In this document: one piece after another, positions 40,952 to 49,516 of the stretch
How positions within the stretch are numbered: the first letter of the stretch is position 1
How the letters are laid out: each line of letters begins with the position of its first letter
Assembly: GCF_000063445.1 (NCBI RefSeq)
Contig: NC_009464.1
Coordinates: forward strand, 1,674,001-1,738,000
Source of the DNA: Methanocella arvoryzae MRE50
GTDB lineage: Archaea; Halobacteriota; Methanocellia; Methanocellales; Methanocellaceae
Direction of reading: 5' to 3'
Length of the DNA stretch: 64,000 nucleotides
Notes under the pieces: model-generated
Seen by the model: only the letters and a program-made list of their open reading frames with translations
Told to the model about the DNA's origin: nothing
Database searches by the model: none
Translations under genes and position numbers: made by a program

Positions 40952-43204
40952 ATGGAGAGGGCCAAAACTTTCGAGGCGACCGTAGTGCTATCGATCATCC
41001 TGCTCGGAGCTATGCTCGTCACAATGGTAGCGGCAGGCGGGACGGAGGATGCGGGAAACTGGAGCACTTCCTCGATCAACGCCACACCGTACATGTATAC
41101 GGGCCACGATGACACTCTCTACCTGTTCAACGATTATTCCGTCAAGGCTATCGACAGATACGGAAAAGCCGAATGGTCTTATAATGTCCCGGAACCCTGG
41201 ACGGCGATAGGGGTATGGTCGAGAAAGCCGGAGATCACCGAAGGAAACGGGCTCGCCACGACTCACGAAGCCGGGGCAGTTTTTGCCGACGACGAAGAAA
41301 TGCTGTACCTGTACCTCCAGAGGGATGCGGATATCAGGGGTATGATCGGATCGCATGAAAAGGTGGTCGCCTTAAGAAATGGCAGAGAGGTCTGGGACAT
41401 GGAGCTGAATGGGAGCAGCTTCAGGGGCGACTTCGACGATGCCTGGATACAGGAACACGGAGACTGCCTGTATATCTTCCACTCGTACAGCCTCGACGTC
41501 GTCGGTAAGAATGGAGAGCCACGGTTCCGGATAGACGACGTGTCCGACCCTCCGGCGATAGGCCCGGACGGGGAGATATACCTGGTTAAGGCAGTCGCTT
41601 CAGCAAGCCTGAGCACATTCTATCCGGGCGGGAGTTTCCGGGGGCCCTCCGGTACCGTGGAGGCATACTACCCCAACGGTTCGCTCTGGTGGCGATCGAC
41701 GATTGAGGATAACGTAACGAGACAGGCGATCAGCCGGGCTGTGGTCCCTGACGGAGGCACACTGCCATTATGCCGGGACAATGTGTTATACCTGCCTGTG
41801 CGAGATGGCCTGGTGGCCATGGACACTGGAGGCGAGGTGAAGTGGAAAGTGCGGTTTGACGAGAACGTGACAATGTTACAGTCAATGCCGTTCGGCCCGG
41901 ATGGCATCGCGTATATGCAGAGTGACAACCTGTACGTCAGGCCGGTGAAAACTTCTACGCACGTTTACGCCATAAGCAAAGATGGGAAAAGCACAAATGC
42001 CAGCCAGAACCATCCGATCACGGACCTGGCCGGCGCCTCGGATGGGATCGCCTACTACGCTGAAAAAATCGCCATGGACAGTCACAGGCCAGGCCTGGAG
42101 AGTCTGATGGAGGTACGGATCGTGGCCAGCGACCTGCGGACCGGGCAGGACATCTGGAGCCTGGAAGTGCCTGCGGCAAGGCTAAATGTAGTGGTGGCAG
42201 ATGAGCAGAACGTGTTCCAGATCTTCGAATACCCTGGATATGCATACGCCTCTCTCGCGTATAACGAGCAATATCCGGATCTGGCTACCAATCCGAAAGT
42301 CATTTTCGATGTCCAGGGCAAATCTCTGGTGAGCTTCATCCAGGGCAGGAACGTGTCGTACGTCAGCTATTACTGCTATAACTACGAGTACCCGATAGCG
42401 GTCGCTGAGAGTGACTCGTCAGGCCGGCAGTTCACCAGCCTGTCCACAGGGTACGAGCCCCCGGAATCCCACCCGGCCCTCTTCAACCGGTCCCGATTCT
42501 GCTATGCCAGCGGCATCGCCGCTCTGGACAGGAACGGCACCATTCTCTGGAACAGGCCTCTCGATTCCCGGGTGGCGGGGATCGCGATCGGCAACTCGAC
42601 GATCTACTATGGTACGAATGGCGGGGGTCTTACGGCTATCAGTGACCGGATCGCCCTCGGTCTTACAGTCACGGCGGCCCTCTACCTGTTTTTCAGGTTC
42701 TTCCTTGTGGGCGCCGTGTTCAGGGCCCGGAACAGGCTGGATAACAACGAGAACAGGCAGTCTGTCCTCAGGCTCGTGCGCGATAAGCCTGGCAGTACCA
42801 TGTACGACGTGGCCCGTGACCTGAACATGAACCTGGGCACTCTGCGCTACCACCTGCTGGTTCTATGCATCAACCATAAGGTCCGGGAACACCGTGACGG
42901 AAAATACGTCCGGTACTTCCCCGGCACGCAGACGTTCACTCCGGAAGAGCTGGAAGTCATGTCCCTGCTGCGACGAGAGCCTGTGCGCCGGCTGATGAGC
43001 GTGCTCTGCGAGAAGCCAGGCATATCGAACGCCGAGATCGCCAGGGCACTGGGAATATCGGAAAGCGCAGTCAGCAGCTACATGCGAGACCTCTCGGCAA
43101 AAGGGTTTGTGGACAGAGAGATGACGCCCTCCGGCAGGACGACATACGTGATCAGAAAGGAGCGGCTGCAACAGGTGGAGCATTCGCTGGAGATTGGCGG
43201 ATAA
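40952..43204 (+). CDS. Membrane-spanning one-component regulator: extracellular beta-propeller and two winged helices inside
   Basis: 750 residues. An N-terminal signal/anchor (VVLSIILLGAMLVTMVAAGG) is followed by about 530 residues with repeated PQQ-propeller-like strands (YGKAEWSYNV, NGREVWDMEL, GGEVKWKVRF, RNGTILWNRPL). A membrane segment lies near 568-590 (LGLTVTAALYLFFRFFLVGAVF). The C-terminal about 160 residues contain two winged helix units: MYDVARDLNMNLGTLRYHLLVL and NAEIARALGISESAVSSYM. The architecture means an outside signal could control a DNA-binding domain fixed at the membrane. No kinase domain exists. Its ligand and targets are unknown; no regulated operon is adjacent. Confidence 0.85.
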   Translation: MERAKTFEATVVLSIILLGAMLVTMVAAGGTEDAGNWSTSSINATPYMYTGHDDTLYLFNDYSVKAIDRYGKAEWSYNVPEPWTAIGVWSRKPEITEGNGLATTHEAGAVFADDEEMLYLYLQRDADIRGMIGSHEKVVALRNGREVWDMELNGSSFRGDFDDAWIQEHGDCLYIFHSYSLDVVGKNGEPRFRIDDVSDPPAIGPDGEIYLVKAVASASLSTFYPGGSFRGPSGTVEAYYPNGSLWWRSTIEDNVTRQAISRAVVPDGGTLPLCRDNVLYLPVRDGLVAMDTGGEVKWKVRFDENVTMLQSMPFGPDGIAYMQSDNLYVRPVKTSTHVYAISKDGKSTNASQNHPITDLAGASDGIAYYAEKIAMDSHRPGLESLMEVRIVASDLRTGQDIWSLEVPAARLNVVVADEQNVFQIFEYPGYAYASLAYNEQYPDLATNPKVIFDVQGKSLVSFIQGRNVSYVSYYCYNYEYPIAVAESDSSGRQFTSLSTGYEPPESHPALFNRSRFCYASGIAALDRNGTILWNRPLDSRVAGIAIGNSTIYYGTNGGGLTAISDRIALGLTVTAALYLFFRFFLVGAVFRARNRLDNNENRQSVLRLVRDKPGSTMYDVARDLNMNLGTLRYHLLVLCINHKVREHRDGKYVRYFPGTQTFTPEELEVMSLLRREPVRRLMSVLCEKPGISNAEIARALGISESAVSSYMRDLSAKGFVDREMTPSGRTTYVIRKERLQQVEHSLEIGG

Positions 43205-43226
43205 CCCTGTTTTCGACGACCTTCGG

Positions 43227-43388
43227 CTACTTCAGGTAAGGCGTCTCTCTGGTGTTGATCCCCAGCAGTTGGTATGTCGCGCACCAGCCGGTCGCCGCTT
43301 CGAAGAGCAGGAAGAGCCCTGTGCCTGCGAGAAACAGGCCTGTCAGGAACCGGATGACCCTGTCAGTTTCGCCTACGTTCTGTTCCAT
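43227..43388 (-). CDS. DUF2892 membrane miniprotein, third copy
   Basis: 53 residues, not long enough to be found by many gene callers. It starts MEQNVGETDRVIRFLTGL, continues with a membrane segment, and ends FEAATGWCATYQLLGINT. Core residues match the copies at 40308-40523 and 40659-40829. It is convergent with the regulator gene, ending 23 bases after that gene's stop on the other strand. So three copies flank the membrane-spanning regulator gene. Confidence 0.7.
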   Translation of the reverse strand: MEQNVGETDRVIRFLTGLFLAGTGLFLLFEAATGWCATYQLLGINTRETPYLK

Positions 43389-43508
43389 GGCCAGAAGGTC
43401 TGCTTCTGAGGATATAAGGCTCTGCTCCGGCTACGGCGGAGACACCTGGCGCGCAGATCGGCGAGCGCCAGCACTCCGACCGGAGCGAAACTTAAGCGGC
43501 TCAGATAT

Positions 43509-43775
43509 TTAGAGGTTGTAGATAGAGCGGTAGTCCCTCGGGTCTCTCGGCTCTTCACGCTGATATTCAGGAGTTTCCGCCGCTTCCATGCGCTCTTCGC
43601 GTGAGGGTACATACTCTCTGGTCTGCATACGCTCTTCGCGTGAAGGTGCATATTCCCGGGTCTCCATGCGTCCTTCCCGGGAGCTCTTCTTCGCCATCCG
43701 GCCTAGCTCGTAGCCGGCGATCCCTGCCACTGCCATCCCTACAGAATACCTGAGCATCTTCTTCATCACGCCCAT
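43509..43775 (-). CDS. Small anchored protein with SREERMxTREYxP repeats
   Basis: 88 residues from the ATG at 43775, with GGGG 6 bases before it; starts at 43787 or 43790 are possible. One hydrophobic helix (YSVGMAVAGIAGYELGRM) is followed by a soluble tail in which SREGRMETREYAP, SREERMQTREYVP and SREERMEAAETPEY repeat with a 13-residue period. The repeats are highly charged and Glu/Arg rich, likely forming a helix outside or inside the membrane. Function is unknown. Confidence 0.7.
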   Translation of the reverse strand: MGVMKKMLRYSVGMAVAGIAGYELGRMAKKSSREGRMETREYAPSREERMQTREYVPSREERMEAAETPEYQREEPRDPRDYRSIYNL

Positions 43776-43902
43776 AATGTTCCCCATCACTTACAGGATT
43801 ACCGGGGCAAAAATGGTGTGCCGGGTTTTTACCAGCCAGCAGGCTGCGGAACTGCCCGGAGAAAAGAACTAAGCGCCGGGCCTTCCCGGCTACTATGCGG
43901 AC

Positions 43903-44988
43903 CTATTTCTGAATAATTATGGTCAGGATGTCCCCATCGCAAAGGGTGTGGTCGACGCCCACTCTCTGGCCCGCGTGCTTGGCGGAGTCGCCCCACACTT
44001 TGGCGTACCTGAACTTGCGGCGGAAGTCTTTGTGGAGCCTGTCGCACACGTCGCCCACGGTGGCGCCGCCTCTCATGATCATGGGCTCTTCGAGGTCTGC
44101 CTTGTCGCCCTGGGGCTTGAGGTAGATGTTGATGAAGCCGAGATGGTCGTAGATCGTTTCCTTGAGCACGTCGAGATTGAGCTCCCGGTCCGCCGAGATT
44201 TTGATGGCGTCCTTCGGGAACTTTTTCAGGTGCTCCTTATCTACGAGGTCGATCTTGTTGAGCACCAGGACCGCCGGGATGTATACCCGGTTGTCCCTTA
44301 CCACGTCGATCAGCTGGTCGGCGGTGATGTCTTCCCTGATATTTACAAGAGCGTTGTGAATCTTGTACTCGCCGAGGATGGTCTTGATGGTCTCGTGGTC
44401 GATGGTGGTATCGACGGTGGATGTGACGACTACGCCGCCCTTCAGCGTTCTCGTGATTGTGACGTCAGGCTTGCGCTGGTTGATGCGGATGCCTGCGTCG
44501 TATAACTCTTTCTCCAGGACGGCTATGTGGTCGAAGTTGAACACGTCGAGGATCATCAGGATAAGATCGCAACCACGGATGACCGAGATGACTTCACGGC
44601 CGCGGCCCTTGCCTGCTGCCGCGCCCTTGACCAGGCCGGGCAGGTCGAGGATCTGGATTTTCGCGTCCCTGTACTCCATGGAGCCCGGAACGACGTCGAG
44701 GGTGGTGAACTCGTAGGCGCCGACCTCGGACCTGGCGTCGGTCAGCTTGTTGATAAGTGTGGACTTGCCGACGGAGGGGAAGCCGACTAAGGTGACGGTG
44801 GCGTCGCCGCTCTTCTTGACGCTGTATCCGCCCGTGCCGCCGCCCTTGGACATGGCCTGCTTGATCAGGTCGTCCTTGAGGCGCGCCATCTTAGCCTTTA
44901 AACGGCCGATATGGTGCTCGGTGGCCTTGTTTTTCTGTGTTTTGTCAATCTCGTCCTGGATTGCCTTAATCTCTTCCTCGATCGTCAT
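43903..44988 (-). CDS. DRG-family (Obg superfamily) GTPase with TGS domain
   Basis: 361 residues. An N-terminal helix pair precedes the G domain with G1 GFPSVGKST, G3 DLPGLV and G4 NKID. A C-terminal TGS domain starts near 290 (FINIYLKPQGDKADLEEPMI). DRG proteins associate with ribosomes and help translation in archaea and eukaryotes. It is adjacent to tRNA-His on the same strand, 52 bases downstream of it, which may allow cotranscription. Confidence 0.95.
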   Translation of the reverse strand: MTIEEEIKAIQDEIDKTQKNKATEHHIGRLKAKMARLKDDLIKQAMSKGGGTGGYSVKKSGDATVTLVGFPSVGKSTLINKLTDARSEVGAYEFTTLDVVPGSMEYRDAKIQILDLPGLVKGAAAGKGRGREVISVIRGCDLILMILDVFNFDHIAVLEKELYDAGIRINQRKPDVTITRTLKGGVVVTSTVDTTIDHETIKTILGEYKIHNALVNIREDITADQLIDVVRDNRVYIPAVLVLNKIDLVDKEHLKKFPKDAIKISADRELNLDVLKETIYDHLGFINIYLKPQGDKADLEEPMIMRGGATVGDVCDRLHKDFRRKFRYAKVWGDSAKHAGQRVGVDHTLCDGDILTIIIQK

Positions 44989-45040
44989 TGTGCAAAAATC
45001 CCTATCGAAAAATGGTTTAAATATATTTTGATGATGTAAG

Positions 45041-45113
45041 GGCCGGGACCGGGATTCGAACCCGGCTCATGGGATCCACAGTCCCGTAGGATGACCAACT
45101 ACCCCATCCCGGC
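45041..45113 (-). tRNA. tRNA-His (GTG anticodon)
   Basis: On the minus strand the acceptor GCCGGGA pairs perfectly with TCCCGGC. The anticodon loop CTGTGGA gives anticodon GTG, and the T-stem/loop CCGGG-TTCGAAT-CCCGG is complete. The discriminator base is C73, as expected for histidine. Position -1 is encoded as T, not G, so the identity base G-1 would have to be added after transcription. CCA is not encoded. There is no intron. Confidence 0.92.
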
Positions 45114-45140
45114 AAAAGCAACATCATTACAGATTTGCAG

Positions 45141-45150
45141 TTATATAAAG
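45141..45150 (-). promoter_or_regulatory. TATA box of tRNA-His
   Basis: On the minus strand CTTTATATAA lies about 30 bases before the 5' end of the tRNA, matching the spacing of a canonical archaeal promoter. Confidence 0.65.
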
Positions 45151-45367
45151 TTTATTGTTACCGGCAGTATTGACAGTGGCTGTTACCGTACTTTCTGCAG
45201 GCGTCACATTCCGTCAGCAGCAAGGTAAAGTCGATTGAACCAGCGATTGCCAGGTTAACTATTTATACGCGGCCTATAGAGAAAATAACCAAATTCATTG
45301 CCGTCGTGTGCCTCTAAACGGGTGGATGGCAACATAGCGGCATTCAGATTTCGGAGTAGGATCGAGA

Positions 45368-47389
45368 GTGCCTGGAAAACGAGTCTTCTGTCTGATGGCG
45401 ATGATCGCCATTCTTGTAACGTATGCGATCGCGCCTGCCCTGGCGGCATCCCTGTCCCTTGCCGCCCCGGCCAGCCCGGGCGCCATAAAAACCGGCTCTG
45501 TCACGAACGTCAGCTACACGTTATCGAACATGATCAACGGCAATGTCGAGGTCATCGTCAACGGCGCGGGCGGCGCCACTGTTTGGTCGGCTTATTTGCC
45601 CATGCAGGCAGCGGGTATACATAACGTGACCTGGAACGGCGCGTACGCCAATGGTACACCTGTTCCGGACGGGTTTTACGCGATCACCCTGGCTGCGAGC
45701 AACGGGACTCTGGGGTCGCGCGGGAATGGCAATTACCAGTTTAATGGGCCATTCGATGTGGAAGTCGGCGTCGACGGTAAAATCTACGTGGCGGATCACG
45801 GGAACAACAGGGTGCAGGTCTACAGCGATACCGGAGCCTACCTCCTGACTGTCGGCTCGGGTCCAGGGTCAGGTGACTCCCAGTTCGACAGGCCGATGAG
45901 CGTCGCGGTGGACAGCGCAGGCAGCATCTATGTGGCGGATTATATGAACAACAAGGTCAAGATATTTGATGGCGCCGGGACCTACCTTAGAAGCATCGGC
46001 ACTGGAACTTTAGGTACAGGCGACTATGAGTTCCGTCGGCCGAAGGGTGTGACTGTCGATGGTTCCGGCAATGTCTACGTCGTAGATGGATATAATAACA
46101 GGATACAGGTCTTCGATAGCGCCGGGACATACCTCAGGACCATCGGCGCTTCGGGCTTCGGACCGTCGGGTACGACGCACTTCTTCGTCCCCAAGGATTG
46201 TAAGGTAGGAGCTGACGGTACAGTCTACGTGGCGGATGAGGGAGGCATGTGTGTACACGTCTTCAGTAACACAGGAGCCTGGATCAGGACCATCGGCACG
46301 CCGGGAACCAGCGGGTCTGGTAACTACCAGTTTAACTGCCCCTGCGATGTCGCTGTGGATGGCGGCGGTAACATATATGTGGCCGATCCAGGGAATGACA
46401 AGGTGAAGATCTACGATAATACTGGAACATACCTCAGAAGCATCGGCACGGGAATCGGAGGAGCAGGGGATGATCAGTTTGATGATCCGATGAGTGTCGA
46501 TCTGGACAGTGAAGGTAATATCTACGTGGCCGACAGGAACAACAACAGGATCCGCATATTTTACCAGTCCGCTACTGCCGTGACCGGCGTCCTGGTCGAT
46601 AACACCGCCCCTGTCGTGACCTGCAGCCCGGACAGCCCGGCATCGGGCTGGTTCGTCGCCGACGTGCCAGTTACCCTGGCAGCCGCCGACAACCCGGGGG
46701 GCTCAGGTATGGAGTCTTTGAAGTACAGCCTGGACAACGTACACTGGAACCCGTACACGGGCGGCTTTACCCTGACCACCGAAGGCGCGAACATGGTCTA
46801 CTGGAATGCCACGGACATACCGGGCAACTCCGCCCTGGGCAGCCGGTCGCTGAACATCGACAGGATCGCTCCGACGACGACTGCCACCCTTTCGGGCAAC
46901 ACGCAGAACGGAGCGTACACGTCCAGGGTAACCATCACCCTCTCTGCTGTCGACGCTACTTCCGGCGTTGAGTATACAGAGTATAAAGTCAACAACGGAA
47001 GCTGGGCCAGATATTCGGGTCTGCTCACCCTCGACAGCACCAGCACAGTAAACTACAGATCATCGGACTTCGCCGGCAACCTGGAAGCGGAAAAGACCAT
47101 TTCCTTCACCAGGATTTACCTGCCCCCCGGCACGGTTTCGATGGACGAGATGTACGGCCGACCAGGCGCGACACCCTCGCCCTCCCCGACTCCGACAGTG
47201 ACACCGGCGCCGACGGCGACAGTAACTGCCACGGCAGCACCGACGATCTCACAGTCGCCGGTTGCGAACCCGACGGCCACTCCGGAGGAGACGCCGCAGA
47301 ACTCAGGATACCTGCTGTGGCTGACCTTTGGCTTGGTAGCGGTAATAGTCCTAGTGGCTGGCGGGTACGTCCTGTTCTTCAGGAAATAG
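45368..47389 (+). CDS. Large surface protein: NHL beta-propeller, Ig-like domains, stalk and C-terminal anchor
   Basis: 673 residues from a GTG. A signal peptide ends near APALA. A FlgD-like Ig domain (GIHNVTWNGAYANGTPVPDG) is followed by six NHL repeats from about 115 to 410, each with a block like GSIYVADYMNNKVKIF. Two related domains follow (YSLDNVHWNPYTGGF, YKVNNGSWARYSG). The C-terminus has a Thr/Pro/Ala stalk and a membrane anchor (LWLTFGLVAVIVLVAGGYVLF). The protein should stand outside the cell as an adhesin or ligand-binding scaffold. Repeats are similar enough to suggest recent duplication. No sortase-like motif is seen. Confidence 0.85.
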   Translation: MPGKRVFCLMAMIAILVTYAIAPALAASLSLAAPASPGAIKTGSVTNVSYTLSNMINGNVEVIVNGAGGATVWSAYLPMQAAGIHNVTWNGAYANGTPVPDGFYAITLAASNGTLGSRGNGNYQFNGPFDVEVGVDGKIYVADHGNNRVQVYSDTGAYLLTVGSGPGSGDSQFDRPMSVAVDSAGSIYVADYMNNKVKIFDGAGTYLRSIGTGTLGTGDYEFRRPKGVTVDGSGNVYVVDGYNNRIQVFDSAGTYLRTIGASGFGPSGTTHFFVPKDCKVGADGTVYVADEGGMCVHVFSNTGAWIRTIGTPGTSGSGNYQFNCPCDVAVDGGGNIYVADPGNDKVKIYDNTGTYLRSIGTGIGGAGDDQFDDPMSVDLDSEGNIYVADRNNNRIRIFYQSATAVTGVLVDNTAPVVTCSPDSPASGWFVADVPVTLAAADNPGGSGMESLKYSLDNVHWNPYTGGFTLTTEGANMVYWNATDIPGNSALGSRSLNIDRIAPTTTATLSGNTQNGAYTSRVTITLSAVDATSGVEYTEYKVNNGSWARYSGLLTLDSTSTVNYRSSDFAGNLEAEKTISFTRIYLPPGTVSMDEMYGRPGATPSPSPTPTVTPAPTATVTATAAPTISQSPVANPTATPEETPQNSGYLLWLTFGLVAVIVLVAGGYVLFFRK

Positions 47390-47560
47390 GGCAGGGCGCT
47401 GGAAAAGAGCCTTAACCCGGCTCCCTATTTCCCGGTCCCAGCACGGCGCTGCCTGATCTATCAGCTTTTTTCCATTTCGCATCAGCAGCCTGTCAGTAAC
47501 TGTACTTCTCCTAGCCCAATTGATCTCTTATGCAGTCCACTGCAGTCCCGATGCAAACCC

Positions 47561-47605
47561 TTATATACTTATAGTGACATGTCGTCATCACATGACAATG
47601 CGTCA
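47561..47605 (+). promoter_or_regulatory. Promoter with two TGAC-N5-GTCA operators
   Basis: TATA box TTATATACTT at 47561-47570 is followed at once by TGACATGTCGTCA (47575-47587) and TGACAATGCGTCA (47593-47605), centres 18 bases apart. A third copy (48799-48811) precedes the tetR gene. Sites just after the TATA box would block transcription. Confidence 0.75.
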
Positions 47606-47667
47606 GTAAGTGACATAATACCATAAAGTGAAAATGTGTCAAATTAACTACTCAACGGTGATATTAA

Positions 47668-48288
47668 ATGTCAGCAATTGGTGAAGCAGCATCAGAATTC
47701 GGAACGTGGTGGGCAGTGCTCGCCTGGATAGTGATCTTCGGCATATTCATCCTGTTTATGCCGTTCTACAAAAAGAGCCAGATCAAGCCGACCGGGACGT
47801 ACCTGGCCTTCATCGTCGCGATGGCGGTGGAGATGTTTGGCGTGCCTTTCAGCATGTACATCATCGGCTGGCTGTTCGGCATCTGGCTGCCTGAAGGCAT
47901 CCTGTGGGGACACACTCTCGGCCAGTACATAGGCCTGTGGGGCATGTACATCGGCATCATCTTCATGCTGCTCGGCATCGCGCTCGTCGTCCTCGGCTGG
48001 AAACAGATCCACAAGGACTACTGGAGCAAGGAAAGCGGCCAGGGCAAGCTGGTCACCGGCGGCATCTACCGGTTCATCAGGCACCCGCAGTACACGGGTT
48101 TCTTCCTGATCACCCTGGGCATGATCTGCGAATGGGCTACCATACCCCTGATCCTGCTGTACGGCCTGCTGCTGTTCCTGTACTACGGCCTCGCCAGGAG
48201 AGAAGAGAAGGAGCTGGAACAGGAGTTCGGCAACGACTACGCTGAGTACAGGCAGAAGACGAAGATGTTCGTGCCGTTCGTGATCTAA
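47668..48288 (+). CDS. Isoprenylcysteine carboxyl methyltransferase-like membrane methyltransferase
   Basis: 206 residues with about five membrane segments. The C-terminal core GGIYRFIRHPQYTGFFLITLG and ARREEKELEQEFGNDYAEYRQKT matches the ICMT/PEMT family, whose members bind S-adenosylmethionine in this motif (RHPQYTG and the EExL helix). They methylate lipids or prenylated groups. The substrate here may be a membrane lipid or quinone-like molecule. It is the first gene of a TetR-linked unit; a lipoprotein gene follows after 13 bases. Confidence 0.85.
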   Translation: MSAIGEAASEFGTWWAVLAWIVIFGIFILFMPFYKKSQIKPTGTYLAFIVAMAVEMFGVPFSMYIIGWLFGIWLPEGILWGHTLGQYIGLWGMYIGIIFMLLGIALVVLGWKQIHKDYWSKESGQGKLVTGGIYRFIRHPQYTGFFLITLGMICEWATIPLILLYGLLLFLYYGLARREEKELEQEFGNDYAEYRQKTKMFVPFVI

Positions 48289-48301
48289 GGAGGAAGTGGA
48301 A

Positions 48302-48733
48302 ATGAAGTCCAGCATAATACTTGCAGCAGGCGTGCTTCTGGTCTCCCTGCTGGTATGCGGGTGCGTGGGAGCGGGAGCGATCCTCCCCGTCCTGAATAAC
48401 GAAGCTTCCGGAAACCCGGCGGCCTCGGCAGACCCCGTGATGGCGAACGATCCCATTGTCGGCACCTGGGAGATGGTGAACCCGGTCGTAAAGGATGGCG
48501 GGAACACACTCGACCTGACTGACGCAAGGTGGATCTTCGAAGCAGACGGCACTTACGAGTACCGGCCGCTGAACGCGGGCATCTTCAAGACCACCGGCAC
48601 GTGGACCAGCCTGGGCACGGGCAGCTACGAGGTCGTCTGCGGCAAGGACAGCCGGGTCATTCACTATGACTTAACCGAGAGCCTGCTTCAGACTGCGGAG
48701 GATGAGCGCTACCTGCTGGCCAGGGCAGCCTGA
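48302..48733 (+). CDS. Small secreted lipoprotein
   Basis: 143 residues from the ATG at 48302, which has GGAGG 8 bases before it. The signal peptide (IILAAGVLLVSLLVCGC) has a lipobox with Cys near residue 20. The mature domain (IVGTWEMVNPV, ARWIFEADGTYEYRP, GTWTSLGTGSYEVV) shows the antiparallel strand pattern of small lipocalin-like domains found in bacterial META/YfdX-like proteins; the fold is inferred. It is co-transcribed with the methyltransferase gene and probably repressed with it by the adjacent TetR protein. Confidence 0.75.
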   Translation: MKSSIILAAGVLLVSLLVCGCVGAGAILPVLNNEASGNPAASADPVMANDPIVGTWEMVNPVVKDGGNTLDLTDARWIFEADGTYEYRPLNAGIFKTTGTWTSLGTGSYEVVCGKDSRVIHYDLTESLLQTAEDERYLLARAA

Positions 48734-48794
48734 GGCCGAAGTAGAGCCTGCCAGACGGGTAAAGGCTTAAATAAAATCATGACAGGTAGTATAT

Positions 48795-48815
48795 TGAATG
48801 ACGCTATGTCATTCA
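48795..48815 (+). promoter_or_regulatory. tetR operator TGAATGAC-N5-GTCATTCA
   Basis: The 8-base arms are perfect (48795-48802 and 48808-48815) and contain TGAC-N5-GTCA. The site lies about 17 bases after a TATA-like TTAAATAAAAT (48768-48778) and 32 bases before the tetR ATG. Confidence 0.75.
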
Positions 48816-48846
48816 CACTCTTGAATTAGAAAGGAGCGAGAGAAAA

Positions 48847-49461
48847 ATGTCGACAGCTGAGAGAAAAGAGAGAGAAAAATTGAGGCGCCGCAACGAGATC
48901 ATCGACGCGGCGGAGAAGCTGCTCTTCTCGAAAGGCTTCGAGAAAGTCACGATGGATGACATAGCGAAGGAGACAGAGCTTGCCCGGGGAACGCTGTACC
49001 TGTACTTCAAGAACAGGGACGACATCATCGCCGCCATCGGCATCCGCGGCATTAAAATCCTGAACCGCCTGTACAGGGAGTCGCTCAGCAAGGGGAAGAC
49101 AGGCATCGAGAAGATCAGGCACGCTTTGTACGCCTCTTATGAGTACGGCAGCAAGTACCCCGGCTACTACTCGACTCTCAACTACATGGTGGCCAACGGC
49201 TTCGAGAAGAAGGATTTTCCGGATAAAGCCGAGCTGATCAGCATCCACGGGGACAACAACAGGATGATCCTCGCGGCCTTCGACGAGGGGATCAGGGACG
49301 GTACGCTGAAGAGCGATCTCGACCCGATGAAAGCGGGCATCTTTCTGACGGCGGCCATCGACAGCGTGATCAGCACAGCCTCGTCGACCGGGATGCAGGA
49401 AGAGTTCGTCAACTACTCGATCGAGTTGATGCTGCGCTCTATCGAGAACGTGAAGGGTTAA
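48847..49461 (+). CDS. TetR-family transcriptional regulator
   Basis: 204 residues. The N-terminal HTH is IIDAAEKLLFSKGFEKVTMDDIAKETELARGTLYLYFKNRDDI, the classical TetR DNA-binding domain; the rest is a helical ligand-binding and dimerisation domain. A matching palindrome lies directly upstream, and two more sites with the same TGAC-N5-GTCA core precede the ICMT-like gene. So it is probably a repressor of itself and of the 47668-48733 unit. The ligand may be a lipophilic compound. Confidence 0.93.
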   Translation: MSTAERKEREKLRRRNEIIDAAEKLLFSKGFEKVTMDDIAKETELARGTLYLYFKNRDDIIAAIGIRGIKILNRLYRESLSKGKTGIEKIRHALYASYEYGSKYPGYYSTLNYMVANGFEKKDFPDKAELISIHGDNNRMILAAFDEGIRDGTLKSDLDPMKAGIFLTAAIDSVISTASSTGMQEEFVNYSIELMLRSIENVKG

Positions 49462-49494
49462 GTCAGGCATAACAAGATTTATGCCTGGGCGAGT

Positions 49495-49516
49495 GGTAGT
49501 ATTACCGAAAACTACC
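49495..49516 (+). promoter_or_regulatory. GGTAGT-N10-ACTACC site adjoining the trmB start
   Basis: The inverted repeat ends immediately before the ATG at 49517, with a TATA-like AAGATTTATG near 49474. It would overlap or follow the transcription start, suited to self-repression. The related palindrome GTAGTTTT/AAAACTAC is at 50345-50364. Confidence 0.55.
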
